Assembly (NCBI GenBank): GCA_002049455.2
Contig: KV918981.1
Span: 1-64,000, forward strand
Length of the DNA: 64,000 nt
Source of the DNA: Porphyra umbilicalis
Lineage: Eukaryota > Rhodophyta > Bangiophyceae > Bangiales > Bangiaceae
Direction: 5' to 3'
The notes under the pieces were generated by a model. That model was not told the origin of the DNA, ran no database searches, and saw only the letters and a list, made by a program, of their open reading frames with translations. Shown here in pieces: positions 1 through 11,894 of the stretch. A program made the position numbers and the translations under genes. Position 1 is the first letter of the stretch, and each line of letters begins with the position of its first letter.

Positions 1-3000
1 TGGGCAAGCCCCGTGGTAATTGTACCAAAGAAGAACGGCAAAGCCCGATTCTGTGTCGACTATCGTCGGTTAAACAACATCACCAAGAAGGATGCTTATC
101 CCTTCCCTCGGATGAAGGACTGCCTCGACTCCTTGGGAGATGCCCAGGTGTTCACGTCTCTCGACTGCACCGCGGGGTACTGGCAAGTACCCTTACGCAA
201 GGAAGACCAAGAGAAGACAGCGTTCACAACGCATTGTGGTATATACCACTTGTTATCAATGCCTTTCGGCTTGACGAACGCGCCCGCTACCTTTCAGCGC
301 GCGTTGGATATTATCCTCTCGGGTTTGAAGTGGCAGATATGCCTCGTCTACTTACACGATGTCATCATCTTCTCCGCAAACGCGGAATAACACTTCAAAG
401 ACGTTGACACGGTTCTTCACCGTCTCCGCGAAGCCATGGTCACCCTCAACTTGGAAACGTGCACGTGGTTCTCCGATGAGGTCCAGCACCTAGGACACAT
501 TCTCCGCCCCGGGCAACTGCACGTGCACAACAAGAATGTGGATGCTCTGAAGCATGCCAAGTTCCCAACCACAAGGACCCAGCTGAAAAGCTTCTTGGGC
601 ATGTGCAACGTCTATCGACGGTTTGTCAAAGACTTTGCCAAACGAGCAAAGCCCCTGAACGCCCTGACTAGGGCCGAGATCCCACCGGATTTACCACCAC
701 CGACGGACGTGGCTATCGCCGCCTTCGAGGACCTTCGCAACGCACTGTTGTGCCCACCGGTACTTGCCTTGCCGAAGGCCAATCGGAAGCTCGTCGTTGA
801 CGTGGACGCATGCGCCGACCAAGTTGGCTGTACCCTCCTCCAAGAGGAGCCGGGCGAACTGCTTCACCCTGTCGGGTATTGGAGCCGAGGACTCACTGCT
901 GCAGAGCAGAACTACTCCACCACGGAGCGAGAATGCCTCGGCGTCGTGTGGGCTGTCCTCGAGTTGAGGCACTTCCTCGACGGACAACGGTTCCTCATCC
1001 GAACGGATCACCAAGCACTTAGCTGGATCTACAGCACGACCGACTCAAGCGGACGCTTGATGCGATGGCGACTTCGCCTCTCCGAATACACATTCGATAT
1101 GGTTTATAAACCAGGTGCATCTCACCACTTGCCCGACTTCCTGTCGCGCGCCTCTACGGTGGCGCCGCCAGAAGATATCCATGATGATATACCTTGTCTG
1201 GCATTGGCCGAGACGGCCAACGGCTTAAGAACGGGGAGGTACACGGGTACCGACACACCGGAACCGGTGGAGTTCGACGATGTTGTCGAAGCACAACAAA
1301 CAGACGACTTCTGCGTCGAGATGTCCACTCGCGTGGAGCGCGGAACGGCCAAGGCCTTCTTCCGCGATGAGCATCACGCTCTGTACCGCCGTGCGCCTTA
1401 CGGCAAACAATTGGTTATTCCAAAGTCTCTACGCCAACGCGTGTTGACCCTCGAGCACCACGCAACCGTGGCCGCCCATCCTGGTATGAACCGGATGTAT
1501 TACACAATGCGTAAGGCATACTACTGGCCTTCAATGGTGACGGATATTCATTCGACCATCACCAAATGCACAACGTGTGCGCAAAACCGCCTCGCCTTGC
1601 GGCGACACACCACGCCCTTGACCCTGTTCCAGGCTACCGAGCCTCTCACGGAGCTATCCGTTGACATCTTTGGGCCCATCCCGGCCTCCAAGAAGGGCAA
1701 CCGCTTCATCCTGGTTATCACCGACCGCTTCGCCAAGCTCACCAAGTGCGTCGCCTTGCGGCGAATCACGGCTATGTCAGTGGCGTCAGCCATCATCGAC
1801 GCGTGGGTGTCAGCCTACGGGCCACCGGACCGGATCCTATCGGACCAAGGGCCCCAGTTCATGTCGAACTTCTTCATCGCTGTGATGAAAATGCTTGGCA
1901 TTGAAACGGTTCGCACCACGGCGTATCATCCCCAAACCAATGGGCAAGTCGAACGGTACAACCGTACCATGGCTACTCAGCTGCGACACTACGTCGCCGA
2001 CGACCCATCACGATGGGATGAGCTACTCCCGGTAATCACCATGGCGTATAATAGCCAACCACATCGGTCGACGGGCATCGCCCCATTTGAGCTCGTTATC
2101 CCAAGGCGGATCCCCAACCTCACGGTTCGCAACTTGCCCCCGGGCACTCCGCTTACCAAAAAGGAAACGCTGAAGGATGGGTCACCCCTAGCTCGCAAGC
2201 GCGAGTTCATGGCCCGCCTGCGCAAGCAGATCCCCATCGTGGTCGAGGCCTTGCGTAAAACGCAACAACGTTACAAACGTAACTTCGACCGTCGGGTCGC
2301 AACCCGCAATGCGGACGTCAAGATCGGCGACTACGTATACACGACCAACCACGATCGGCAAAACAAGCTGCAAAGCAAAGCCATTGGCCCCTTCGTGGTC
2401 GTTGACGCAGACGCGGACGCCTCCACGTTTGTCATTGACATTGACGGCGAGGAGAAACGCGTCAGCAGTGACCATGTCACCCCAGCTCCTCGTCCAACGA
2501 CGACGGACACGGTTCCACACCCCCTGCTAGATGGTCTAGACCAACGCAAGTCACCCCCGGCAACTGCCGATGAGTATGTGATCGACACACTCCTAGGCTT
2601 ACGCCAGACGGGTGACAGCTATAGCGCTAAGGTGCGCTGGTTCGACTACGGGTCGAAAGACGACACCTGGGATCCCCTGGAGAACCTCCCCCGCAGCCTG
2701 GTGGTGCTTTTCGTTCGACAGAAGAAGAAGCATGTACCGGGGTACGAGTGGCAAACGCCAACGCGACGAAGTCGCCGACAGGCCGGGCTCACAACCGTGG
2801 CCAACATCGTCATGGACTCCACGTGGATACCCACTATCCAACATGTCCATGTTACCGGTGACGGAGTTATCCATGCCGATGTCTCTTGGACAGAGTCAAG
2901 TACCGACGTTGCAATTAAGGAAGTAATTCCTGTGGCGTGGCTCAAGTCCACTCTGCCGTCCATTACGCGCAACTTTGCGTATGATCCCCAACTTGCCTTG

Positions 3001-3354
3001 CGGCATTTCTCTCGGCTGAACCGTGTTTACGGCCCGTACACATATGTGTGGCCGAAATCCGCACAGGCGACACTCATCGGGAGTGATCCCCCCGTACCAG
3101 TGCTCCCCAACGGGATTCTGGTACCTCCGGTGCAACACTTGGACTCAGTCCTTCGACGCTTGGTAACAACCACAGAAGAAGCAACCGTGGTAATACCACA
3201 ATGGACCAACACCAGTTGGTACGCTACTGCCATACGTGCATGCTTCGAGTACGAGGTGCTTTTATCGGCAGACTCAAGGGATACAAATCCCACAACATGG
3301 GCCATGATGGCCTGCCACTTCCTTCATCGCTATGACGATAAACAGAAAAACTGA
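1..3354 (+). pseudogene. Pol polyprotein of gypsy copy 1: RT-RNase H-integrase-chromodomain, partial and inactivated
   Basis: One frame (codons starting at position 1) is open from the window edge to TGA at 3352-3354 except for TAA at 388-390, where copy 2 has CAA. RT blocks are visible (FCVDYRRLNN, LPFGL-type SMPFGLTNAP). The catalytic box reads YLHD at 349-360, whereas copy 2 reads YLDD at 50312-50323, so one metal-binding Asp is His here. RNase H follows (VDVDACADQ about 795-822, TERECLGV near 925, RTDHQALSW near 1005). The integrase H2C2 finger is LEHHATVAAH plus CTTCAQN (1450-1580), and the catalytic D, D, E lie in SVDIFG (about 1660), SDQGPQF (about 1840) and GQVERYN (about 1950). A chromodomain-like segment (VRWFDYGSKDDTWDPLENL) lies at about 2630-2690. 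A further ~200 residues after it are conserved in copy 2. The stop plus the lost Asp make this copy's RT very probably dead. Confidence 0.93.
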
Positions 3355-3498
3355 GGAGTGGATACAAACATGTCAAACAACAAACAACAACAAGACGAAG
3401 AAACATCAACACCCTAAAAAGGCGTAAGACCCCGACATTGTCAACCCCACCCCCCCCCACCGGGGTCAACCGAGCAAGTCACGGAACAGTGAACCTCG
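3355..3498. other. Spacer between pol and the antisense ORF, copy 1
   Basis: This is 144 bases of non-coding sequence with a C-rich run at 3448-3462, and it aligns by eye with 53321-53460 of copy 2. The two convergent reading frames (pol on plus, antisense ORF on minus) end here. It would therefore have to hold the 3' ends of any two convergent transcripts. No terminator or polyadenylation signal can be assigned. Confidence 0.6.
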
Positions 3499-5456
3499 CT
3501 ACTCCTCGTCGTCACGACGACGCGAGTCCCGGCGGGAATCGCGGCTCGCGCCAACACTGGCCGCCGACTCCTGCGAGACACTACGCGCACGCGTGTTGCG
3601 CGCCGAGTGCGGAACCCCCGTCGACGGGCCTCCGCCCTCGTGGGTCCGACGACCAAGGATGCTCTGCACGTTGAAGCGCGCCAGCGCGGCCTCCTCCTCT
3701 GGCTGGATAGCCTCGAGGTGCTGGGCGAAGCGCCCGTAGTTGGCCTCGCCGTCAACAACGCGAGCCACGGCCTGTCCAATAATGGACAAAGCCGAATCGA
3801 CACCCCGTCCGTCCGCGCGCTCAACAGCGGTACGCAAGCCTGCGATCTGCTCGACCCAGGCGCTAGCCACCGCCGACAAGGCTGCCCCGCGGGGCGCGCG
3901 AGCGCGTACATCGCGCGCGCGCGCCGACCCAAACAAGACAACCGCCGCGGTGGACGACGCGCGGGTCGGCCAAGTGGCATCCACCGACCGGGGCGGAGAT
4001 GGCGAGCGATCGCGCCGCGGTGAACGCGGGCGGTAGCGGCCCTCGCGGGCGTCGTCAACGGCGTGAGCCCAGGTCCGACGACCACGACGCCACACCCCGG
4101 GATGGTTCGAAGTAATTCGAGCCATCGGGAGTGGGCGTTCGGGTCCAACGCCCAGTCGAAATCGACACAAGGGTGGCGAAGGCAAAAGCCGTACTCCTTG
4201 GTCGGGTCGACCGTGACCCGCACCTGACGGGCTTCCCCGGAGTCGCGGTCGCGCCAGACGACGTCCTTAAGGACCTCCCGCCAGGGAAACGCCGTCACGG
4301 CTTGACGCATCTTGCCGTACAAGACGTACTTGGCTTCGCCGTCGGGCGCGTCCTTCAACTTGGACGTATCCAACGCATCGAAATGACGAAGCGTCTTCGT
4401 GTCCAAGTGGACGAAGAGCTTGTCCTCCTGCAGGGTGTGAACCCACGCAGCATCTAAGTTGCAGTAGTACTCGGAGTACACCTCCTGCCAGACGGAGCTG
4501 TAGGCGTTGCGTAACGCATCCGCCATGTACGACACCACCACGGGGGTCGCCACCCACAACCCCGTGTGGGGCTCCCAGTCCGGGATAGGCGGAAGCCAAC
4601 GGGACAAGTCGAACCCCCGTGGCGCACGTAGAAATCCAGCCGCCCACGCGGTGGGCATCAACTCGCGACCGCGAAAGAAGCGCGTGTCAGCGGCCCGACG
4701 GTGGTCGGATGGGAACATCGGCAGCCGAAAAGGGTTCGGCAACCCGGTGACACGCGGACTGCGGTCATCCTCGACGTTGTCGTTCTCCTCGTGTTTCACC
4801 AGCGCGAGCTGCTCGAGGTACGGCTCCAGACCGGAGTCGTGCCCGAACGGGACCGAAAAGTCCTCGGCGAGAGCCCGCTTGAGGAAGACGGCCTTCGGCC
4901 AATTGCGCAGCAAGCGGCAAAACGAGTTGGCCGCCGCCTCGATCGACTCTGTACCCTTCACAGGGAACATAAGCGCATTGACGTGCACCAAACGGTGGAA
5001 CGGGTGCAAGGGCAGTTGGTACCGCACGACCTCGTTGCAAAACGACATCACCTCGTATACACGACGCTGAGGTCCCTGGTTCCCAAAGTACGGGTCCCCG
5101 TGGACCTCGGCCACGCGGTCGCCCGCGTGGTCCGGCAACCCGGCTTGCGCCATCACGTCGATAAAATCGGGCAACGCCTCGTAGTACGCGTACACACGGC
5201 GCGTGTGCGCCCGAGCGCGGTTGCGTACGCACATCTCGTACAGACGGTTGTCGGTGACTCGCGGGACCCCATCGACCACCTCCACAGGGTTCGCGTGCAC
5301 GTAGTAAGAGCCGCGAGGCCGAAACTGGCGCAAGACCTCCGGGTCCGCGGAGCAATCCTCTTCCGGATGGCCCCCCGCGGCGGCATGCGCCCCGTCGATG
5401 GCCTCACCGCCCCCGGCAACGCCGACGTCCACCGCCATCGCGGCTGAATCCGCCAT
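3499..5456 (-). pseudogene. Antisense ORF of the gypsy element (unknown function), copy 1, one frameshift
   Basis: This ~655-residue protein is encoded opposite to gag-pol. ATG is at 5456-5454 and the stop at 3501-3499. The start is chosen because copy 2 begins at the homologous Met with the same opening (MAD-S/Q-AAMAVD). The frame is open to about 4100, where a small indel near DPNA (about 4100-4135) shifts it into the frame that runs to 3499. Copy 2 crosses this point without a shift. Conserved stretches include DPEVLRQFRP, RNRARAHTRR, FGNQGPQRR, LPLHPFHRLV, CRLLRNWPKAVFL, RRAADTRFFRGR and VVYSEYYCNL. The C-terminal third is Arg/Ser-rich and ends in an acidic tail (RRDDEE). I recognise no catalytic motif, signal peptide or membrane segment. 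Antisense ORFs are known in some plant Ty3/gypsy elements such as Grande, but I cannot tell whether this protein is related to theirs. Confidence 0.75.
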
Positions 5457-5487
5457 CGCGTTGGCCGTTCGGGGGGTGTTTACCCTG

Positions 5488-5740
5488 GCCGTCGCCGCCG
5501 GGCTTGCCGCGCTTGCCGCCCTTGCCGCAGCGCTTGCCGCCCTTGCCGCCGTCGCCGCCGGGCTTGCCGCGCTTGCCGCCCTTGCCGCAGCGCTTGCCGC
5601 CCTTGCCGCCGTCGCCGCCGGGCTTGCCGCCCTTGCCGCCGTCGCCGTCGGGCTTGCCGCACTTGCCGCCCTTGCCGCAGCGCTTGCCGCCCTTGCCGCC
5701 GTCGCCGCCGGGCTTGCCACCCTTGCCGCCGTGCGCGCCG
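5488..5740. repeat. GC-rich 30-bp minisatellite upstream of the antisense ORF, copy 1
   Basis: Tandem units built from GCCGCCGGGCTTGCC and GCCCTTGCCGCAGCG blocks run for about 250 bases just upstream of the antisense ATG. On the minus strand one frame reads as Gly/Lys/Asp-rich repeats (GGDGGKGGKR) and another as Ala-rich repeats. On the plus strand they read as Ala- or Pro/Leu-rich. Copy 2 carries the same kind of array at 55560-55890. Every frame is open because of the repeat composition, so openness alone is no proof of coding. It may be a promoter or leader region for the antisense gene (inference). Confidence 0.8.
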
Positions 5741-5888
5741 CCCCTCCCCACCCCGCGCAAACCCACACTCACCGGGCCCACCACCTCGCGGTGTGCCACC
5801 TTGCGGCGGCGCACCCCTACTCAACCTTGCCGTTAGGCAGCGACCTGTGCGGGAGCACGAAGACACTGGATGGCCCCGTGCCGACACA

Positions 5889-6200
5889 TCGCGGACCCGC
5901 ACCCCGGCTTCCGCCGTGTCGTCGGGGGAGTCAACACCCCGACGAGGGCGGCGCCTGCCGTCACGACGACAACCACCCAGCTGGTGCTGCCCCGCGCGCA
6001 CGCCTCGGTGCTAACCGGCCTGGAGGTGTGAACCCCACCCCCACGCTCGGCACCAAGGACCCGCGTCCCGGCTTTCGCCGTGTCGTCGGGGTAGTCAAAC
6101 CCCCGACGAAGGAGGCGCCACTCGGCGCCGACGACGGTTGCCCCAACACGTGTTGCACGACGCACCCGCGCACCAACGGGTCTTAACCCCGACGCTCGTC
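5889..6200. repeat. Tandem duplication (two ~167-bp units) in the 3' non-coding region of copy 1
   Basis: Two direct units begin with GGACCCGC near 5889 and 6058. Each carries the inverted repeat CGTCGGGG / CCCCGACG with a loop of about 9 nt (about 5919-5943 and 6087-6111), followed by a conserved tail rich in GACGAC. The same two-unit arrangement occurs in copy 2 at about 56041-56330, so the duplication predates the separation of the copies. Confidence 0.75.
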
Positions 6201-6524
6201 GCCTGGCAACCGGCCGTCTGGCCACCACGCCAACGCCGACGCCGACTCGCCTGCGAGGGCGCGCGTACGCGCAAGCGCCGGTCGGATCCGCAGCGTCAGC
6301 TGCCCGCCACCCACGCCCACGCGTGTGTGGCGGGACGGTCGTGACCGACGACGGCGAACCGCCACCTCCCCCCAATCGGGACTGGGCGGCGCGCCCCCCC
6401 CCCCCCACGGCTCCCGCCTCCTGGGCGGTTGCGCCCGCGCGGGCCCGTAAGAGGCCGCGATCGCCCAATCGGGTTTCACCATCCTCGGATCTCACCGGGA
6501 CGATTCGAATCTCCTGTGGGAGGT

Positions 6525-6919
6525 ATGTAGCATATCTCTGCTACCAATTGGCAATTAGCCACGAGTAGCCCCCTTGACTGGCCGAATCCACGGATGTGTG
6601 TGACTCGGCCTGTGGCACGCCATTTGGGGGGCTACTTCCGCATTGTTTATTTTTTATTGCTTGGTTGCTTGCCTGTCTTATCTGTCTGCCGGCACTCATT
6701 ACGATCGCTTGATCGGATGGTCGATCGACCAGTGCCGTTGTTTGTATTAAACCACCGTGGGCCCGGGGTCGCCGTCGTGGGCACCACCCGGCTCCCCATC
6801 GGATGCCCTTCAACAAAAGGTCTTTCTTCCTCGCCACGACGGCGATAGAACTCGCTTTAGTGCTTGGCTACGGTCGGTCTCAGTACACTGGTAATTGAAC
6901 AAACGTTATTAATACCACA
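6525..6919 (+). repeat. 3' LTR of gypsy copy 1
   Basis: The 395-bp repeat starts TGTAGCATATCTCTG and ends TTAATACCACA. It is homologous over its whole length to 46575-46970 and 56665-57059. The purine-rich GTGGGAGGTA directly before it (6516-6524) is the probable polypurine tract. Termini are TG and CA as expected for retroviral-type LTRs. Confidence 0.93.
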
Positions 6920-7750
6920 GATCCACCACGAGCCACGTTTTAACCCAAATCGCTAGTAAACGCTCGTTGAAAACGGGCTCCTGCTCGCACGCTAGGAGTG
7001 TTTGCTCGTATCCCGAGGCGCATGTTTCATGCACGTAGCGTTATTCTGCATTTGAATGCAACCAAGAGAGAACGAGGGGGGCCACTTATCTATCCGGCAA
7101 AAATATTTTACCATTCGAAGTGGGGGCTCTGGTCACCCCAATGGGGCCTGGAATCGGAAAACATTTTTCGCACACTTTCACAGTGAACCTCTGCAAATGG
7201 GTGTGCCAGCAACATTCCCTCTCATGCTCTTTCTGCCGGCCTATCAGGTTCTAATTTTTGGTCCCTGGTACTAAGCTGGGTTATGGAGAACATGGAAATG
7301 TAGCGTTCTTGTTTGTGAGCTTCTCATACGGAATTGGTCCTTGTTGTTCTCATTTTTTTCATACCTTCTTTCATCGGCTGATGCGCTCGGAATTTAGTTC
7401 GAATCATCTGTCATATATTGATGTCAAGCGGGGGCTATAGTTCTAATATAGCAATTTTGTATTGCCTAATTTGTTGCGGTCGTTGCACAATACACGGAAT
7501 AGAACGCACAGGATCAGGTTGGATGAGGTATATGGCCGCATGACACTGTGACGTCAGACCTGGCGTGTGGCCAATGACGTCTCGCTGCGAGGGTGGACGT
7601 TCTCATGTCAGACGCGCGATTCGCAGCCGTCCCGTTGCTCTGTGTTTGAGGCCCGAGGGCGTGGCCACTAAGGTTGGCATTTACCGAATGTTGGGATGGA
7701 TGCTGTTTTCCGATCGGTATTCCAGGCACGTGCGTGCAGTACCCTGGCCT
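6920..7750. other. Intergenic, relatively AT-rich, no gene seen
   Basis: This begins with the right flank of gypsy copy 1 (GATCC at 6920-6924). No open frame here has recognisable protein character or a homologue elsewhere in the window. Base composition is visibly lower in G+C than the flanking blocks. Confidence 0.5.
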
Positions 7751-8397
7751 TCAGGGCGGTGGCACGCTCGGCGACGCATCGACAGCGGGCACGCCGGCCG
7801 GCTCCATGGCCACGAGCACGCACGGGGGCACGTAAAGCTACGTTGCCGTGGCGGGGGGGGGCGTCGGGCGGGGAAAGGGGTGCCGCCGCCGCCACCGCAG
7901 CGGCAGCGGCCCGCCGGCGTGGCGCAACGCCCATGGGCGGGGCCGTCACCCCGCCGCGCAGCGCACCTGCGCACGGCCAAGACGGCGCATGGGCGGGCGA
8001 GTGGGATCGACCGCCGCGCGACGGGGCGCCTCAAACGGCACCGGTAGATGGCGTCAGCAACCGTCGACGCGCCACCGCAACAGAAGCCGGCGCGCAGGCA
8101 CGATCACCCGCGGGTCATCGCGCGCGCGTCGGACCCCGGCAGTCGCTGCGCGCCGGGCGGTGGGGGGGGCAGCAGCCGTCCGGGCCCTGTGACCCCTGTG
8201 GCGGGGCAGCCCTTCTCAGCCACGTAACTCTATTCACTTTTAGCGTCATCGCGACCCTTGCGACGCTGACACGCCCTCAGATCCCTGAGGACACGAATGC
8301 AGACTGCCACCTCTGAAACGGAGAGCAAGTCCCATGATCTAAGTATATGTGTGCATCACTACACTTTGAGAGCACCCCGTCCTAAACGCCAGGGAAT
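7751..8397. repeat. Dispersed repeat R1, copy a
   Basis: The stretch from GGCGGTGGCACGCTCGGCG to the CGCCAGGGAATACC region is closely similar to 13915-14990 once a 387-bp insertion is removed from the latter. Shared landmarks are CTCGGCGACGCATCGACA, GCGCAACGCCCA, GGCACCGGTAGATGGCGTCA, CTCAGCCACGTAACTCTATT and GTGTGCATCACTACACTTTG. No protein is supported in any frame. It is an unclassified interspersed repeat, perhaps a non-autonomous element. Confidence 0.8.
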
Positions 8398-8840
8398 ACC
8401 GACTTATAGAGTTCGTACTCACATCTTGGTAGTCTGAAATTTTATCATCTTTCCGAATCTGTCGCATATGTGGTTGGAGCCCCACTCGTGTCCACACCCT
8501 CACTCACACACTGCAACGGCCACCACATGACCCCGACCATACGAACTTCCCGCCTCTGCACTCCACCCCGCCGTCGGCGGTTCTGTCCACTCGCTTTTTC
8601 GGGTCACTTCTTGGAAACTTCGAGGCGACACAGGCGCGAGCTGTGTCGCCAAGAAGTCGCCAACGATGGCTACAAAGAGAGTCATATGGTGGATCCAAGG
8701 GGACACCCAAGCAGACGGATAGCTAACCGGTTTTTTCCGGTTTCAGGAATAATCTGCGAAACACATTTACCACTGATTTTGGGTATATGTTTCAGTACTA
8801 TGTGGCGGATGCAGATTTGTTGATCCAATTTAGTGCCAAT
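8398..8840. other. Intergenic, no gene seen
   Basis: This is a mixed-composition spacer between repeat R1 and a GC-rich block. A short inverted pair GGCGACACAG / CTGTGTCGCC lies near 8625-8650. No coding potential is evident. Confidence 0.4.
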
Positions 8841-8877
8841 CAATGACTGACACGCGACCAACCATACCAGGGGGACG

Positions 8878-9790
8878 TGCTGGGGCGGCGCCCCCCGCCG
8901 CCGCCGCGCCGCCGGTGCAGCCCGCCACCTTGCCGCCGGCCACGGCCGGCGTCGCCCCGCCGTCGCCCGACGGCGGCCGGCCGCGCCGAGGCACCGTCGC
9001 CGAGTCGCCGCCGCCGAGTCCCTGCCCCCGTCGGCTACCACGGCGCCGCCCCGCGCGGGGTGCCTGTCGCCTGCGGGCGCGAAGTCCGCGGCAGCCGCCG
9101 CGGCGCCGCCCCTTGCGGCCGCTGGCGCCGGCCCCTCACCCGGGGACGACGCGGCGAAGGCGACGCCGCCCCCCCCCCCAGCCGCGCGCGCCTCCTTGGC
9201 CGCCAAGAATACCGCCGCCGCCCCGTCGCTGTCGCCTCCCGCGGCCGCGGCTTGCCGCCGCCGCCGCCGACACCGTGCACCTCCTCAGCACGTCCGCCCC
9301 CCCCCCCGCGCCGACAACGCGCCAGCCGCGGCCGACGACCGCCGCATCACCGCCGTCGCTTGCCGCCGCCGCCGCCTTGTGCATTGGCGGCGGCGGCGAC
9401 GACGCGTGGCGGCGGCGGCCGGCTCCGCCGCAATACCCGACACCGCCTCGGCTCGCCGCCGCCGCCGCCGACACAGCGCATCCCCCCCGCACGTCCGCCC
9501 CCCCCCGCGCGCCGACAACGCGCCAGCCGCGGCCGCCGACCGCCGCATCGCTGCCGCCCCTTGCCGCCGCCGCCGCCTTGTGCACTCGCGGCGGCGGCGA
9601 CGACGCGTGGCGGCGGCGACCGACGCCGCCGCAACAACCGACACCGCCACGGCTTGTAGCCGCCGCCGCCGACACCGCGCACCCCCCCCGCACGTCCGCC
9701 TCCCCCGGCCCCCCCGCGGCGGGAGGCCGCGGCCGCGATCCTGCTCCTTGCCGCCGCCGCTACTTGCCGCCTAATCGCAGCCGGCGGCGG
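8878..9790. repeat. Extremely GC-rich block with a ~201-bp tandem repeat
   Basis: CGCC/CCGC-dominated sequence contains two and a partial direct units of about 201 bp, beginning at GACAC on 9269, 9470 and 9672. Landmarks repeat at the same spacing (CACGTCCGCC, ACAACGCGCCAGCCGCGGCC, GGCGACGACGCGTGGCGGCG). Long open frames exist on both strands but encode only Pro/Arg/Ala-rich low-complexity protein. I treat the block as a satellite, not a gene. Confidence 0.8.
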
Positions 9791-9799
9791 ACCGCGCCG

Positions 9800-11890
9800 G
9801 CACTCTGAGTCGCTGCCACCGCGCGGATGGCGGGGGCGCGAAATGGCCACCGGCCGCCAGGGGTGCCCTTCGCGGCCGCCGGTGGTGGCGGTTGGAGCCT
9901 CTCCCGCCCCCCCAAGTGCTCTGGGGGCATTTATGATAGAAGATGTCACCGCCAACCAATCATATTGCTGGAAACACAAGGGTAAACAAGCAGAACAATG
10001 AGAACATGGCTCGTATCGAATGAAAATCGTCTCAGCGCACCTCGCCGCAGGGCAAAAACACGGTCAGTGTCAGAGTCCCTCTGATACTGTCATCGTAGTG
10101 CGGCACCAGCCAATCAGAGGAGGAATTCACCGGCACGATTGCTATGATAGACGGCGGAGGCCGGTCTGCTGCTGTTCTCACCATTTCGTGCTGACGGTGA
10201 TCTCGCCTGAGTGCACCAGGGGCGAGGCCCCTCCTGAATTCGTGAAATCGCATCATTACAGTGATACGCAAGCCTGGGACCTGGCCGTGTCACCTTGATT
10301 CTCGTTGTCTTCGCCGTTGGACATGTCATCCGAACCGTATAATTGTGTCGCCAGATTCCCGACCGGCCATTCCAAGTCGTAGGCTGCGGTTTCGATGGGG
10401 CACCACACTGTGTCGCCCTCAAATCGCTTGAAAGTAACCAAAGAAGCGCGATGACAGAACCGCCGACGACCAGCACCACGACCTCGGCTTTGTCTGACCT
10501 GGGCTAGCTCGGATGCATCCCTTCGCCTCCCCACCAATGATTATCCTGCGTACCACAGCACGCCATTTATTCCCCACCCATCAAGGCACATACATCGACA
10601 ACATATCGCTCGCCCACTCTGCTGCCAACATCATTACGCAAAGGAAACTTGGCGGTGCGGAAGTTTCGAAGCCGCAACACTACCTCTTGGGGATACCCAG
10701 GCACGTTTTGAAATGGCAGTGGGCACGCTTGCCTGGGCAGAGGGGGCCAGCTGGACTGAAGCAAGAGGTCTCTATACCAGACACTGGTGCCTTGTGCGAT
10801 CAATATTGTATGGTAACTGATTTTACTGGTCCATCTGGTCGGCGACTAATGGGACTGGTGAGTGCCTCGCTCGGTGTGTGGCGTCGGTCGAGCTCTCCCA
10901 GGATGAAATACGAATATTTTTACATTACAGACATGTACCGACCGTTGAGAAGATGGACAATACCGACTATCGATCGGGATACCGACCCTTACCGATCAAA
11001 CGTACCGATATACCAACCATATGGCCACACGGCCTGACAGGAGAGGCGGTTTACCCTCCCTGACACAGCATCGTGAAAGAATCAGGAAAGCAATCGAATT
11101 ACGTAATTGTCATGCGGCCACTCTGGACCACGAAAAATAAACTATTGGTCAGCCAACCTTAATGTTATGGATTGTCTTAAGTAAGACTGTTCCGAACACG
11201 GCGGCGTCGCAGACAAGCGTGGACTGGGGGCATGACGAAGCGCGGACTGGCGGCACGGCGCGGATTCCGTTTGCTCGTGTAGCTCGGAGTGTTCGTTTTT
11301 CTCGTGGTGGTGTGCAAACTGGATACACTAAAGTGCCCGGAGCCTTAGGAAAAGATGCTCATCGTCGAACGGTTCCCATTCAATGCAGAGCGAGCAACGC
11401 CGGGGCTCGATCGCGGCGGTTCTGACAAGCACACACGCAACAAAATCGTCCTCGGAATCGCGCCGCTGGTGAGAAAGGGAGGTGCGTGAGCATAGAAACG
11501 GGAAACGGCCGGGAGAAGCGTTTTCTTGACGAGGCTGTCCGGCCGCACACCGCTGGGGGGGGCACCTTGAGGGCGCGATGCTCTGGGGCCTGAATCGCCA
11601 GAGAATATTTGGTACTTAGAACTCATCTGGGGCTCGTACTGATGCCTGTAGGTACCAAGAGCGGAAGTCATAAATTCCCATGTGAATATATCGCAGAAAT
11701 TCAAGGATAAGCGCTACACATGCACTGAAGAGGGGGTTGAAATCGGAGCCAGCTTTGAATTGTCTTAAATATTTCAATGTGTAGTGGGACGCGGATAGTT
11801 GTGCGGATCAGAGTGAATGCACGAGGCGCACGCACATCCAATCGTTACAAGGATGGCTGAGAGCCGTCCTGAGGAAGCCGTGATAGCCAG
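9800..11890. other. Intergenic sequence without a supportable gene
   Basis: About 2 kb of mixed composition. Short open frames on both strands have no domain character. The stretch 10900-11010 is rich in TACCGA/ATACCGA words, comparable to the TATCCG-rich stretches near 37100 and 63350-64000. Nothing else stands out. Confidence 0.4.
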
Positions 11891-11894
11891 TCGT

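Larger units (their letters stand above)
1..6919 (+). mobile_element. Ty3/gypsy LTR retrotransposon, copy 1 (5' part lies outside the window)
   Basis: The window opens inside reverse transcriptase and then holds, in order, the rest of RT, RNase H, integrase, chromodomain, a C-terminal extension, an antisense ORF, a 30-bp minisatellite, a ~167-bp duplicated non-coding block and a 395-bp 3' LTR. The same order occurs in the complete element at 46575-57059, where position 1 here corresponds to about 49964. RT before RNase H before integrase, plus the chromodomain, places it in the Ty3/gypsy (Metaviridae) chromovirus-like group. The 3' LTR ends in CA at 6919 and is followed by GATCC, so the unseen 5' LTR should be preceded by GATCC if the element inserted with a 5-bp duplication. 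The 177-bp length difference from copy 2 over the shared part lies partly in the minisatellite and 3' block (inference). Confidence 0.95.
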
